A DNA stretch of 64,000 nucleotides, taken from assembly GCA_026129255.1 (NCBI GenBank), contig JAHCIJ010000001.1:372001-436000 (forward strand), given 5' to 3'. Source of the DNA: Anaerolineales bacterium (lineage in GTDB: Bacteria > Chloroflexota > Anaerolineae > Anaerolineales > UBA11579). The translations under genes and the position numbers were made by a program. Shown here one piece after another: positions 1 to 7,884 of the stretch; positions within the stretch are counted from its first letter, which is position 1, and each line of letters starts with the position of its first letter. The notes below the pieces were generated by a model. The model was not told the DNA's origin. It saw only the letters and a program-made list of their open reading frames with translations, and ran no database searches.

Positions 1-18
1 GATTGGTTGGTTAGTCCG

Positions 19-486
19 ATGGCAACTGTGAACCAATTCCAGGATTTGCGCGTGTGGCAGTCGGCTCGCGAATTGGTCAACCAGATTTACGTGCAAACGA
101 ACAAACCCCCGTTTGCTAAGGATTTTGCACTGCGTGACCAGATTCGTAAGGCAGCAATTTCCGTCAGCTCTAATATTGCTGAGGGATTTGACGCTGGATA
201 CGACAGCGAGTTTGTGCGCTTTCTAAGCTATTCGTTTCGATCAACTGCTGAGGTACAGTCGCAACTCTATATCGCCCTTGATCAGGGCTATATAGCCCAG
301 ACAGAATTTGATGCGGTCTTCTCGATTGCAGTGGATGTCCGCAAGAAGATTCGACGATTGAGCGCATATTTGGTGGAGCATAAACGGGTCGGGCTTGTGG
401 CTCGAGAGACTAGTGCGGCATACATAGTGGCTCCTGAGCTATTTGAGCTCCCCGATGAATTTGTATCCGACCAAGCAACTAGCTGA
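19..486 (+). CDS. Four-helix-bundle protein (S23/IVS-type)
   Basis: Encodes about 155 residues from the ATG at 19. The frame is open to the window edge and an in-frame TTG lies at 7, so the true start could be slightly upstream. The N-terminal motif FQDLRVWQSARELV, the central QIRKAAISVSSNIAEGF and the following FLSYSFRSTAEVQSQL are typical of the S23 ribosomal / 23S rRNA intervening-sequence protein family, a small helical bundle of unknown biochemical role. Such genes occur inside some 23S rRNA genes but are mostly free-standing, as here: no rRNA is visible nearby. Ends 24 nt before the next gene. The C-terminal 25 residues are not part of the conserved core. Confidence 0.85.
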   Translation: MATVNQFQDLRVWQSARELVNQIYVQTNKPPFAKDFALRDQIRKAAISVSSNIAEGFDAGYDSEFVRFLSYSFRSTAEVQSQLYIALDQGYIAQTEFDAVFSIAVDVRKKIRRLSAYLVEHKRVGLVARETSAAYIVAPELFELPDEFVSDQATS

Positions 487-509
487 CCAAGCGACCAAAG
501 GACTTGCTA

Positions 510-995
510 ATGAGCCTTTTGCAAAAACTCCCCAATTCCAAAAACTGCTTCGCCTGTGGCATGGAGAATCCGATCGGGTTGAAGCTCGAGTTTTACGCCG
601 ATCCCGATGTGGAGAACGGGGTTGTGGGGGCATATACCGTTCCGCAGGTCTATGAAGGCTATCCCGGCATCGTGCACGGCGGCGTCATCAGCACCATCAT
701 GGATGAGGCCGTCAGCCGCGTCTTCATGCTCAAAGACCACAATCGTTTTATGTACACGGCGCGCCTCACCACCAAGTTTCGCAAGCATGTGCCCGTGGGC
801 CAGCCGTTGCGCATCACCGGCGTAGCGGTGAAAGACCGCGGCCGCGTCGCCGAAGCGCGTGCCGCCATCTACGCCGCCAGCGGCGAGCTGCTGGCCGAGG
901 GCGAAGCCCTCATGGTGGCGCTGCCGCCTGAAGACCTGACTGCGGCGGATCTGGACGATCTGGGGTGGCGCGTGTATCCGGGTGGTGACGCATGA
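510..995 (+). CDS. PaaI-family hotdog thioesterase
   Basis: 161 residues. The ATG at 510 is preceded by AAAGGA at 497-502, which decides it over the TTG at 504. Single hotdog-fold domain: N-terminal CFACGMENPIGLKL, then the helix segment GIVHGGVISTIMDEAVSRV, whose HGG and acidic residue fit the PaaI/acyl-CoA thioesterase signature, then strand-rich segments. Members hydrolyse acyl-CoA or aryl-CoA thioesters in the cytoplasm; the substrate cannot be read from the sequence. The stop overlaps the next start (ATGA), so it is translationally coupled to the gene at 992. Confidence 0.85.
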   Translation: MSLLQKLPNSKNCFACGMENPIGLKLEFYADPDVENGVVGAYTVPQVYEGYPGIVHGGVISTIMDEAVSRVFMLKDHNRFMYTARLTTKFRKHVPVGQPLRITGVAVKDRGRVAEARAAIYAASGELLAEGEALMVALPPEDLTAADLDDLGWRVYPGGDA

Positions 996-1546
996 GCGCC
1001 GTTGGCGTAAAAGGCAACATGTTGCAGGTCAGCGCTGACGCGCGCGTGCAAGACCTGCTGGCGCAACCAGAGCTCCCCGCTGCCTTGCATGCCATTTTGC
1101 AGCAGGAGGGTGCGCTGGAGCAGCCCGTGCTCGCCCACTTGGCGGCTGCGCCCGGCGGCTCGCGGCTGGCGGCTGCCCTCCTAGCGCTCGACGCCGAGCT
1201 GGAGTACGCCGATGGCCGCACGCAGGGCTATGGCAGCCTGCTGGCTCTGCGCGCCAGCAGCCCGGCCGATGGCCCGGCTGCGCTGCGCTTCAGCCTGCTG
1301 GCTACTTTGCAATTTTACGAATCTGAGAACACCTGGCTGGCGCTGGCACGCTGGCCCTCAGGCCGCACGCGCGTCGCCGTGGGCGGCTGGGGCGCGGCGC
1401 CCATCCTCGCCATGGATGGGCGTGACCCAAGCGGCATCCTCGAAGCCGCCGAGAACGCCCTGATGCTGGCCAGCGACGGCGCGCCGGAAGATGTGGCGCG
1501 TATGCAGGCAGTACGCCAGCTCGCCGAAGGCATCACACTCACCTGA
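992..1546 (+). CDS. Unassigned protein, resembles C-terminal flavoprotein domain
   Basis: 184 residues starting with an ATGA overlap on the thioesterase stop. I do not recognise a full family. The second half, with a strand pair ending in RVAVGGWGAAPILAMDG followed by a helix-rich tail, looks like the C-terminal domain of molybdenum hydroxylase FAD subunits (CO dehydrogenase flavoprotein C-terminal type). No N-terminal FAD-binding motif is present. The fused FAD/2Fe-2S subunit of a molybdenum hydroxylase begins 100 nt downstream, which makes a related role plausible but unproven. The N-terminal 60 residues are Ala/Leu-rich and helical. Confidence 0.6.
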   Translation: MSAVGVKGNMLQVSADARVQDLLAQPELPAALHAILQQEGALEQPVLAHLAAAPGGSRLAAALLALDAELEYADGRTQGYGSLLALRASSPADGPAALRFSLLATLQFYESENTWLALARWPSGRTRVAVGGWGAAPILAMDGRDPSGILEAAENALMLASDGAPEDVARMQAVRQLAEGITLT

Positions 1547-1632
1547 TCACGTCCTGAGCGCTTTCTGCAATCTGTGCATGCGTGCGCATAGGCTCGCTGT
1601 CCAGGATCGCAAGTCTCGATTAAGCGGAGGCG

Positions 1633-1638
1633 TATAAT
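1633..1638 (+). promoter_or_regulatory. -10 box, probable leaderless promoter of the molybdenum hydroxylase operon
   Basis: A perfect TATAAT lies in the 100-nt gap before the ATG at 1648 and ends only 9 nt upstream of it. No Shine-Dalgarno fits between them, so transcription would start at or within a few nt of the ATG. No convincing -35 box is visible. Confidence 0.5.
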
Positions 1639-1647
1639 TGTCGCCTC

Positions 1648-3063
1648 ATGTGGTCTACCTATCTCACTGCACACACAATTGACGAAGCGCTGAGCGCCCT
1701 CAGCCAACATGGCGCGGCGGCGCGCATCGTGGCCGGAGCTACTGACCTCATCGTGGAGTTTGAGCGCGGCGCGCGCAAGGGTGTGCACACACTGATTGAC
1801 GTCACCCGTATCCTGGGTCTGGACGCCATCACGCAGGATGCGGATGGCCGCATCCACCTCGGCCCGCTGGTGACGCACAACGATTGCGCCGCCAGCCCGC
1901 TGCTGCGCCAGCAGGCGCTGCCGCTGGCGCAAGCCGCCTACGAGGTCGGCGCGCCGCAGATCCGCAACCGCAGCACGGTGGCCGGTAACCTCATCACGGC
2001 TTCGCCCGCCAATGACACCATTCCGCCCCTGATGGCGCTTGGCGCCACTCTGGTGCTGCGTTCCGCTAATGGGGAGCGCAGTGTGCCGCTGGCCGAGTTC
2101 TACACCGGTGTGCGCCGCACTGTGATGCAGCCGGATGAGATGCTGGTGGATATCTACTTCCCCGCGCTCGACCCGGCGACGCAGCGTGGCGCCTTCATGC
2201 GCATGACCCTGCGCCGTGCCCAGGCCATCTCGGTCATCAATGCCGCCGTGGTGCTGGGTCTGCAGGGCGGCAAGGTGACCTTGGCCGCCATCACGCTCGG
2301 CGCTGTGGCGCCCACCATCATCCGTGCCCCGCAGGCTGAAGTTGCCCTGGTGGGTCAGGCGCTCGACGAAGCCAGCATCGCCCAAGCGGCTGAACTGGCC
2401 GCCGCGGCTGCCTCGCCCATCGGTGATATTCGCAGCTCGGCCGATTACCGCAAAGAGATGGTGCGCGTGGCTGTGGCTCGCCTGCTGGAGGAGTTGGCGC
2501 AATCGCAGCAGCCGGCGCGTATTCCCAATAACCCGATCCTGCTTGCAAAGCCGACCAGTCGACTAGTTGACCAGTCGACTGGTCAGTTGGCCAAGAACGG
2601 CCATATCGATGTCTCGATAAATGGCAAAGAGTACTCGTTTGATACAGGTCACGAAAAGACCTTGCTGCGTTTATTGCGTGAAGAAGCCCTGCTCACTGGC
2701 ACCAAAGAAGGCTGCGCCGAGGGTGAGTGTGGCGCGTGCACCGTCTTCATGGATGGCAAAGCGGTGATGAGCTGCCTGGTGCCCGCCCCGCGGGCGCACG
2801 GCGCACACATCACCACCGTCGAGGGGCTGGCCGCGCCCGACGGTACGCTGCATCCGCTGCAACAAGCCTTCGTAGACCACGCCGCGGTGCAGTGCGGCTA
2901 CTGCACGCCGGGCTTCTTGATGTCGGGCGTGATGCTGCTGGACACGTATCCACAGCCCACGCGCCAACAGGCCAAAGAAGCCGTGGCCGGCAACCTGTGC
3001 CGCTGCACAGGCTACTATAAAATTCTGGATGCAATCGAGGACGCCGGTAAGGCAGGGGCGTAA
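1648..3063 (+). CDS. Molybdenum hydroxylase FAD subunit fused to 2Fe-2S subunit
   Basis: 471 residues. Residues 1-300 are an FAD-binding subunit (CoxM/XdhB type): GAPQIRNRSTVAGNL near 105-120 is the flavin-binding motif, followed by the CO-dehydrogenase flavoprotein C-terminal domain. Residues about 318-471 are a complete 2Fe-2S subunit (CoxS type): a plant-ferredoxin cluster CAEGECGACTVFMDG with a fourth Cys in VMSCL, and the second cluster CGYCTPGF plus NLCRCTGYYK. These are normally two genes. Here they are joined in one frame, FAD first, by a linker encoded by palindromic repeat DNA (2553-2584). It would pass electrons from the Mo subunit encoded at 3404 to FAD. The substrate (xanthine, aldehyde, CO-like or other) cannot be deduced. 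Confidence 0.93.
   Translation: MWSTYLTAHTIDEALSALSQHGAAARIVAGATDLIVEFERGARKGVHTLIDVTRILGLDAITQDADGRIHLGPLVTHNDCAASPLLRQQALPLAQAAYEVGAPQIRNRSTVAGNLITASPANDTIPPLMALGATLVLRSANGERSVPLAEFYTGVRRTVMQPDEMLVDIYFPALDPATQRGAFMRMTLRRAQAISVINAAVVLGLQGGKVTLAAITLGAVAPTIIRAPQAEVALVGQALDEASIAQAAELAAAAASPIGDIRSSADYRKEMVRVAVARLLEELAQSQQPARIPNNPILLAKPTSRLVDQSTGQLAKNGHIDVSINGKEYSFDTGHEKTLLRLLREEALLTGTKEGCAEGECGACTVFMDGKAVMSCLVPAPRAHGAHITTVEGLAAPDGTLHPLQQAFVDHAAVQCGYCTPGFLMSGVMLLDTYPQPTRQQAKEAVAGNLCRCTGYYKILDAIEDAGKAGA
2553..2584. repeat. Palindromic repeat inside the coding sequence
   Basis: The 12-mer GACCAGTCGACT occurs at 2553-2564 and again at 2569-2580. The second copy extends to a perfect 16-bp palindrome, 2569-2584. 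It encodes the interdomain linker (around TSRLVDQSTGQ) of the fused FAD/2Fe-2S protein. Similar AGTTGAC/AGTCGA words occur in intergenic DNA at about 470-500 and 27561-27580. Confidence 0.7.
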
Positions 3064-3065
3064 CC

Positions 3066-3404
3066 ATGCAACTACGTAAACCTACTCGTGATCCCTTCCC
3101 GTGGCGCGTCCACCCCATCTGGCGCGGCATTGGCTGTATTCTGCTCATCATCCTTCCTGTGTTGGCCTTTGGCTTCAGCGACATCATCATCGCTTGGGCG
3201 CTGGCCAATAATGAGACCCTGGCGCAAGGCGCGCGTGCCAACCCGGCGTTACTGGCCAGCCCATATTTCAAGGGGCTCTTCACGCTGGTGCTCACCGTCA
3301 TCCTCTATCTGGTATTCTCCATCATTGGCTCCATCATCTACTCCCTGGCGGGCGGCCCACTCAATGAAGAAGTCGCCACCATGACGCGCGGACGGTACGA
3401 GTAG
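3066..3404 (+). CDS. Small two-helix membrane protein in the molybdenum hydroxylase operon
   Basis: 112 residues beginning 2 nt after the previous stop. Two hydrophobic helices (about residues 19-42 and 71-95) are separated by a polar loop of about 28 residues. A conserved-looking N-terminal segment WRVHPIWRGIGCILLI precedes helix 1. No cofactor motif. The stop TAG shares its G with the GTG start of the next gene (TAGTG), so it is coupled to the large Mo subunit. It sits between the electron-transfer and catalytic subunits, so a membrane-docking role is a reasonable guess. I do not recognise a characterised family. Confidence 0.8.
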   Translation: MQLRKPTRDPFPWRVHPIWRGIGCILLIILPVLAFGFSDIIIAWALANNETLAQGARANPALLASPYFKGLFTLVLTVILYLVFSIIGSIIYSLAGGPLNEEVATMTRGRYE

Positions 3405-5638
3405 TGCACACACGCCAAACCGCCATCGGCCAATCCGTCACGCGCATAGATGCCATTGGTAAGGTGACCGGGGAAACTCAATACCCGGGAGATATCAACA
3501 GGCCCAACCAGGCGCACGCCAAGGTGCTGTTCGCCGGGCGGCCGCACGCCATCATCCACTCCATTGACACCGCTGCTGCTGAAGCACTGCCGGGCGTCAT
3601 CGCCATCTTTACCGCCAAAGATGTACCGGTGAACGAATACGGCTTGATGATCCAAGACCAGCCGGTGCTGTGCGGCCCCGGCTCCAGCAAGCCGTATGCC
3701 GAACGCGTGCGCTTTGTGGGTGACCAGGTAGCCTTCATCGTGGCCGAAACCGAAGCCATCGCTGCCGCGGCGCGTGACCTCATCCACGTCGAATACGAAG
3801 ACCTGCCCGTGCTCACCGATCCTGAAGCCGCCATGGCCCCGGATGCCATGCGCATCCACCCCGATAGCGAGAACGCCTACCACTATTACCGCGTGCGCTA
3901 TGGCGGTGACATTGAAGCCGCCTTTGCGCAGGCCGATGTCATCGTCGAAGGTGAATACCGCACCCCGGTGCAGGAGCACGCCTACCTGGCGCCCGAAGCG
4001 GGCCTGGGCTACATCGATGACGAGGGCCGCGTCACCGTCGAGGTGGCGGGCCAATGGGCGCACGAAGAGCGCATGGCCATCGCCCATGCCCTCGGCCTGC
4101 CGGATGAGCAGGTGCGCGTCATTCACCCGGCCATCGGCGGCGCATTTGGCGGCCGTGAGGATATGTCGATCCAGATCGTGCTCGGCCTGGCCGCCTGGCG
4201 TCTGCAGCAGCGCGGTATCCAGCGCCCGATCAAGATTATCTGGACCCGCGAAGAGTCCATGATCGGCCATCACAAACGCCATCCTTACATCATTCGCTCC
4301 AAGTGGGGCGCCACCAAAGATGGCAAAGTCATCGCCGCCAAGTCAGAGATCATTGCTGACTCTGGCCCGTACATTTACACCTCGGTCAAAGTACTGGGCA
4401 ATGCCACGCTCTCGGCCACCGGGCCGTACGTCATCCCCAATGTGCACGTGGACGCCTGCCCGGTGTATACCAACAACATTCCCAATGGCGCCTTCCGCGG
4501 CTTTGGCGGCCCGCAGGGCTCCTTTGCTTCCGAAGCGCAAATGAACAAGCTGGCTGAGGCATTGGGCATGGACCCGGTGGAGTTGCGCCTGCTCAACGTG
4601 GCGCGTGATGGTGACATTCTCGCCACCGGCGTCAGCCAGCCGCCCGGCGTGACGCTAGACAAAGTCATCGACGCCTGCGCCCGTGCTGCCGGATGGCAGG
4701 AGCAAGGCGGCCGCTGGTCGCCGCCGGCGGGCAGCTGGTCTACGCTGCCGCCTGCCGCGCCGCACATCCAGCGCGGCATCGGTTTTGCCAGCGGCTTCAA
4801 GAACGTGGGCTTCTCGTTTGGATTCCCTGAGCGCTCCTGGGCCACGATCGAGATCTACGGCGGCGGCGAGATCGAGCGCGTGGTGCTGCATCAGGCGGGT
4901 TCCGATGTCGGCCAGGGCGCCCACACGGCCTTCAAGCAGATGGCTGCCGATGCGGTAGGCGTACCGTTGGAAAAAGTGGAGCTGGTGGTGGCAGACACTG
5001 CCGTTACGGGCGACTCAGGCTCGGCCTCCGCCTCGCGTCTTACGTTCATGGCGGGCAATGCCATCCGCGGCGCGGCCCAAGCCGCGCTGGAGAAGTGGCA
5101 CAACGAAGACCGCCCGGCCATCGCCGAATACAAATACACGCCGCCGCCCACCACGCTGCTTGATGCGCAAACCGGCCAGGGCGATCCGATCTTTGCCTAT
5201 GGCTACGTTGCCGAAGCCATCGCTGTCGAAGTGGATACGCAGACCGGCCATGTGCACATTACCGATGTGATCTGTGCCGATGATGTTGGCCGCGCTATTA
5301 ACCCGCAACAGATCGAAGGCCAGATCGAGGGTGCAGTGGTGCAGGCAGCTGGCTACACATTGATGGAGAACTTCATCCAGGAGGGCGGCTACACCAAGAC
5401 GCCGTACTTCTCCAACTACTTGATCCCCACGGTGATGGACGTGCCTGACCGCGTGCAGTCCCTCATCCTCGAATTTGCCGATCCCAACGGCCCGTGGGGT
5501 GTGCGCGGTATGGCCGAGATGCCCTATGTGCCCTTTGCCGCGGCGGTCACCGCCGCGGTGTACAACGCCACCGGCGTATGGATCGACCAGTTTCCCCTGG
5601 TGCCTGAGCGCGTGCTGCGCGCCCTGGGCAAGCTCTAG
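3404..5638 (+). CDS. Molybdenum hydroxylase large (molybdopterin-binding) subunit
   Basis: 744 residues from a GTG start overlapping the upstream TAG. N-terminal a/b-hammerhead domain (residues about 15-125) begins with SVTRIDAIGKVTGETQYPGD. The Mo-cofactor domains follow, with IGGAFGGREDMSIQ, PNGAFRGFGGPQGSF, HQAGSDVGQGAHTAF and the C-terminal GVRGMAEMPYVPFAAAV, where the Glu of GMAEMP is in the position of the catalytic glutamate of the xanthine oxidase family. Length is usual for a CoxL/XdhA-type subunit. Together with the protein encoded at 1648 it forms a complete hydroxylase. The MocA-like gene at 6712 supports a cytosine-dinucleotide or otherwise modified cofactor, as inference. Confidence 0.93.
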   Translation: MHTRQTAIGQSVTRIDAIGKVTGETQYPGDINRPNQAHAKVLFAGRPHAIIHSIDTAAAEALPGVIAIFTAKDVPVNEYGLMIQDQPVLCGPGSSKPYAERVRFVGDQVAFIVAETEAIAAAARDLIHVEYEDLPVLTDPEAAMAPDAMRIHPDSENAYHYYRVRYGGDIEAAFAQADVIVEGEYRTPVQEHAYLAPEAGLGYIDDEGRVTVEVAGQWAHEERMAIAHALGLPDEQVRVIHPAIGGAFGGREDMSIQIVLGLAAWRLQQRGIQRPIKIIWTREESMIGHHKRHPYIIRSKWGATKDGKVIAAKSEIIADSGPYIYTSVKVLGNATLSATGPYVIPNVHVDACPVYTNNIPNGAFRGFGGPQGSFASEAQMNKLAEALGMDPVELRLLNVARDGDILATGVSQPPGVTLDKVIDACARAAGWQEQGGRWSPPAGSWSTLPPAAPHIQRGIGFASGFKNVGFSFGFPERSWATIEIYGGGEIERVVLHQAGSDVGQGAHTAFKQMAADAVGVPLEKVELVVADTAVTGDSGSASASRLTFMAGNAIRGAAQAALEKWHNEDRPAIAEYKYTPPPTTLLDAQTGQGDPIFAYGYVAEAIAVEVDTQTGHVHITDVICADDVGRAINPQQIEGQIEGAVVQAAGYTLMENFIQEGGYTKTPYFSNYLIPTVMDVPDRVQSLILEFADPNGPWGVRGMAEMPYVPFAAAVTAAVYNATGVWIDQFPLVPERVLRALGKL

Positions 5639-5643
5639 GCAGT

Positions 5644-6546
5644 ATGTCGTTCGTTGAACGTGTCCTGTTTGGCGAACCCCTGTGGCTGGACCGTGCTGCC
5701 CGCGCCGGCCTGAGTGGCTCGCTGGCACAGCTTTCTGACGGCAAGACCTACTATGAAAGCGCTGGCCCTGCCAACGGTAGGCCAGTCGTCTTGATCCATG
5801 GCTTCTCCATGCCCAGCTTTATCTGGGATCCTACATTCGCGGCATTGGCCGGGGCGGGTTTTTGCGTCACGCGCTATGACCTGTATGGCCGTGGCTGGTC
5901 TGACCGCCCGCAGACGCGCTACGACAAGGCGCTCTTCGTGCGCCAGCTCGCCGAGCTCATGGACGCGCTCAAGCTGCCGCACGCCAGCTTGATCTCGCTC
6001 TCCATGGGCGGCGTCATCGCTGCCGAGTTCGCTTTTCGTTTCCCCAGGCGCGTAGACCGTCTGAGCTTTGTAGACCCGGCTGGTTTTGACCTCGGCCTGC
6101 CGCTCGCCGTCAAAGCCGTGTTCTGGCCCGGCGTGGGCGAGTTGCTGCTGGGCGTGCTGGGGCGCATGGGGCGCCAGACTCTACTCGAGAGCATGCTGGC
6201 GGATTTTTATGAGCCCTCGCCTGCTGCCATCGCGTCGTTCAAGGCGCGCTACTTCGAGCAAATGCAATACCGCGGCTTCAAGCGCGCCTTGCTGTCCTCG
6301 CTGCGCAGCGGCATGCTGGATGAGGACTTGCAACTCTATCGCCGTCTGGGCCAGACTGGCAAACCGGTGCAGCTTGTCTGGGGCGAGCTGGATGAGACGG
6401 TACCCTTCCGCCACGCGCTTACATTCGTAGAGTTGGTGCCGCAGGCCGAGTTTCACTCCATCGCGCAGGCCAAGCACATCCCGCACTTTGACCGGCCAGA
6501 CGTGGTCAATCCATTGTTGATCGAGTTTCTGCAAAGGGGTGCATGA
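5644..6546 (+). CDS. Alpha/beta hydrolase
   Basis: 300 residues, 5 nt after the hydroxylase large subunit, so probably in its operon. The oxyanion-hole segment VVLIHGF is at residues 48-54. The nucleophile is Ser120 in SLSMGG; the first Gly of the usual GxSxG is replaced by Ser, a tolerated variant. Acid candidate is Asp in WGELDETVPF (about 249) and the His is in QAKHIPHFDRP (about 280). A cap region lies between residues 150 and 225. No signal peptide, hence cytoplasmic. Could hydrolyse an ester, lactone or C-C bond; the neighbouring hydroxylase suggests degradation of a small (possibly heterocyclic) compound, which is inference. Confidence 0.9.
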   Translation: MSFVERVLFGEPLWLDRAARAGLSGSLAQLSDGKTYYESAGPANGRPVVLIHGFSMPSFIWDPTFAALAGAGFCVTRYDLYGRGWSDRPQTRYDKALFVRQLAELMDALKLPHASLISLSMGGVIAAEFAFRFPRRVDRLSFVDPAGFDLGLPLAVKAVFWPGVGELLLGVLGRMGRQTLLESMLADFYEPSPAAIASFKARYFEQMQYRGFKRALLSSLRSGMLDEDLQLYRRLGQTGKPVQLVWGELDETVPFRHALTFVELVPQAEFHSIAQAKHIPHFDRPDVVNPLLIEFLQRGA

Positions 6547-6556
6547 CGAGTATGAC

Positions 6557-6671
6557 TTGCTTGTCATTGCGAGGCAGCCGCGTAGCGGCGTACGAAGCAA
6601 TCTACCTACATCGATTTGACATCGAGCACGCGAACTGTTTTACGTCTTTGCGAGCGCAGCGAAGCAATCCC
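6557..6671. repeat. Two REP-like elements
   Basis: In the 165-nt gap between 6546 and 6712. The first (about 6561-6603) runs from GTCATTGCGAGG through a GCCGCGTAGCGGC hairpin to GAAGCAATC. The second (about 6645-6670) is a shorter GTCTTTGCGAGC...GAAGCAATCC. The same ends recur at 8.3-8.56 kb and in the 25.4 kb array. Reading through the second copy gives the peptide CERSEAI, a sign of repeat DNA rather than of a longer N-terminus for the gene at 6712. Confidence 0.7.
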
Positions 6672-6711
6672 CAAGCTGACGCGCCAACCATGCATCACCG
6701 AGATCTTTGCT

Positions 6712-7302
6712 ATGACTGAGCCCATCGCTGGCATCCTGCTCGCCGGCGGCGACTCCAGCCGCCTCGGCCAGCCCAAACAGCTGCTCGACTGGAAGGGCAA
6801 GCCCTTCGTGCGCCAGATAGCCGAAACCGCCCTGGCCGCCCGGCTGGCGCCGGTGATCGTGGTCACCGGGGCGGCCGCCGCCGAGGTGACCGCCGCCCTG
6901 CACGGCCTGGATGTGCAGGTAGTGCACAATCCCCACTGGGCCGAGGGGCAGAGCACCTCGGTAAAAGCGGGGCTGGCCGCCGTGCCGCCTCAGGCGGCCG
7001 CCGCCATCTTCATGGCGGTGGACCAGCCCCAGTTGCCCGTGCGTCTGCTCGACTCGCTGCAGGAGCAACACGCCTTTAACCAGCCGCCCATCGTCGCCAC
7101 ACTGGTGGACGGCCGCCGCAGCATGCCGGTGTTGTTCGACCGCAGTACCTTCGCCGATTTTGACACCCTGCAGGGCGACATGGGCGGCCGCGCCTTGTTC
7201 TCCAAGTACCAGGTCACCTGGTTCCCATGGTTGGATACGTCCATGGCGATCGATGTAGACACGCCAGAAGATTACGAACGTCTGTTGCGCATGGTGGGGT
7301 AG
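6712..7302 (+). CDS. MocA/MobA-like nucleotidyltransferase
   Basis: 196 residues. The ATG at 6712 is chosen because upstream in-frame sequence is REP-like repeat. N-terminal nucleotide-binding loop GILLAGGDSSRLGQPKQLL, then VIVVTGAAAAEV and HNPHWAEGQSTSVKAGL are characteristic of the molybdenum cofactor cytidylyltransferase (MocA) branch of the MobA-like NTP transferases, which convert Mo-molybdopterin to a dinucleotide form. Its position after a molybdenum hydroxylase operon fits cofactor maturation for that enzyme. The CTP or GTP preference cannot be certified by eye. The stop TAG overlaps the next GTG start. Confidence 0.85.
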   Translation: MTEPIAGILLAGGDSSRLGQPKQLLDWKGKPFVRQIAETALAARLAPVIVVTGAAAAEVTAALHGLDVQVVHNPHWAEGQSTSVKAGLAAVPPQAAAAIFMAVDQPQLPVRLLDSLQEQHAFNQPPIVATLVDGRRSMPVLFDRSTFADFDTLQGDMGGRALFSKYQVTWFPWLDTSMAIDVDTPEDYERLLRMVG

Positions 7303-7880
7303 TGCGCGCCTTTATTGCTTTTGAGCTCCCCGAATCTTTGCGCGCCGAGTTGACCGCGCTCAGCGCCAGCTTGCAGCGCGCTCTGGCCGGGGTGCCGTTG
7401 CGCTGGGTGCCGCCGCGCAACATGCACCTCACGCTCAAGTTCCTCGGTGAGCTTGAGCGCAGCCAGGCTGCGGCGTTCGGCGCGGCGCTGGAACGCATCG
7501 CCAGCCAGCACACAGCACTCGATGTGCGCTTGAGCGAGTTGGGCGTATTTCCGAACATACAACGGCCGCGCGTGCTGTGGGTCGGTCTGCAGGCGCCAGC
7601 GGCCCTGGATCAGATTGCCAGCCAGGTCGAGCAGGCTGCGCAGGCGCAGGGCTTTGCCCCGGAACCGAGGCCGTTCACGCCGCACCTCACCCTTGCGCGT
7701 ACGCGCCGTGAGGCCGCGCCCAGCCAGCTAGCGGGTGTGCAGGCCGCCCTGGCGGCGCAAGCTGTGCCAGCGCTCCGCGCCGGCCTGAGCGAACTTGTGC
7801 TGTTCGAGAGTCAACTCAAAGCGGGTAGCGCCGTATATAATCCTCTTGTGCGTATTTCCTTGCGCACAGCTAAAGGATAA
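7302..7880 (+). CDS. thpR: RNA 2',3'-cyclic phosphodiesterase
   Basis: 192 residues from a GTG that overlaps the upstream stop (TAGTG). The start is supported because the family begins with a strand such as RAFIAFELP. Two HxTx catalytic motifs of the 2H phosphoesterase superfamily are present: MHLTLKFLG (about residue 45) and FTPHLTLARTR (about 127). Members hydrolyse 2',3'-cyclic phosphate ends (formerly called 2'-5' RNA ligase LigT). Cytoplasmic. Ends 4 nt before rsfS. Confidence 0.92.
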   Translation: MRAFIAFELPESLRAELTALSASLQRALAGVPLRWVPPRNMHLTLKFLGELERSQAAAFGAALERIASQHTALDVRLSELGVFPNIQRPRVLWVGLQAPAALDQIASQVEQAAQAQGFAPEPRPFTPHLTLARTRREAAPSQLAGVQAALAAQAVPALRAGLSELVLFESQLKAGSAVYNPLVRISLRTAKG

Positions 7881-7884
7881 GTAT

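Noticed and set aside
7-486. S23 protein as evidence of an rRNA intervening sequence
   Set aside because: No 23S rRNA sequence is visible around it; most members are free-standing genes.
1315-2502. 395-codon open frame on the minus strand opposite the hydroxylase FAD domain
   Set aside because: Antisense to a clear gene, His/Arg-rich product without domains; a by-product of GC-rich codon use.
6616-6711. N-terminal extension of the MocA-like gene
   Set aside because: The extension encodes CERSEAI and similar translated REP sequence; the family start is at 6712.
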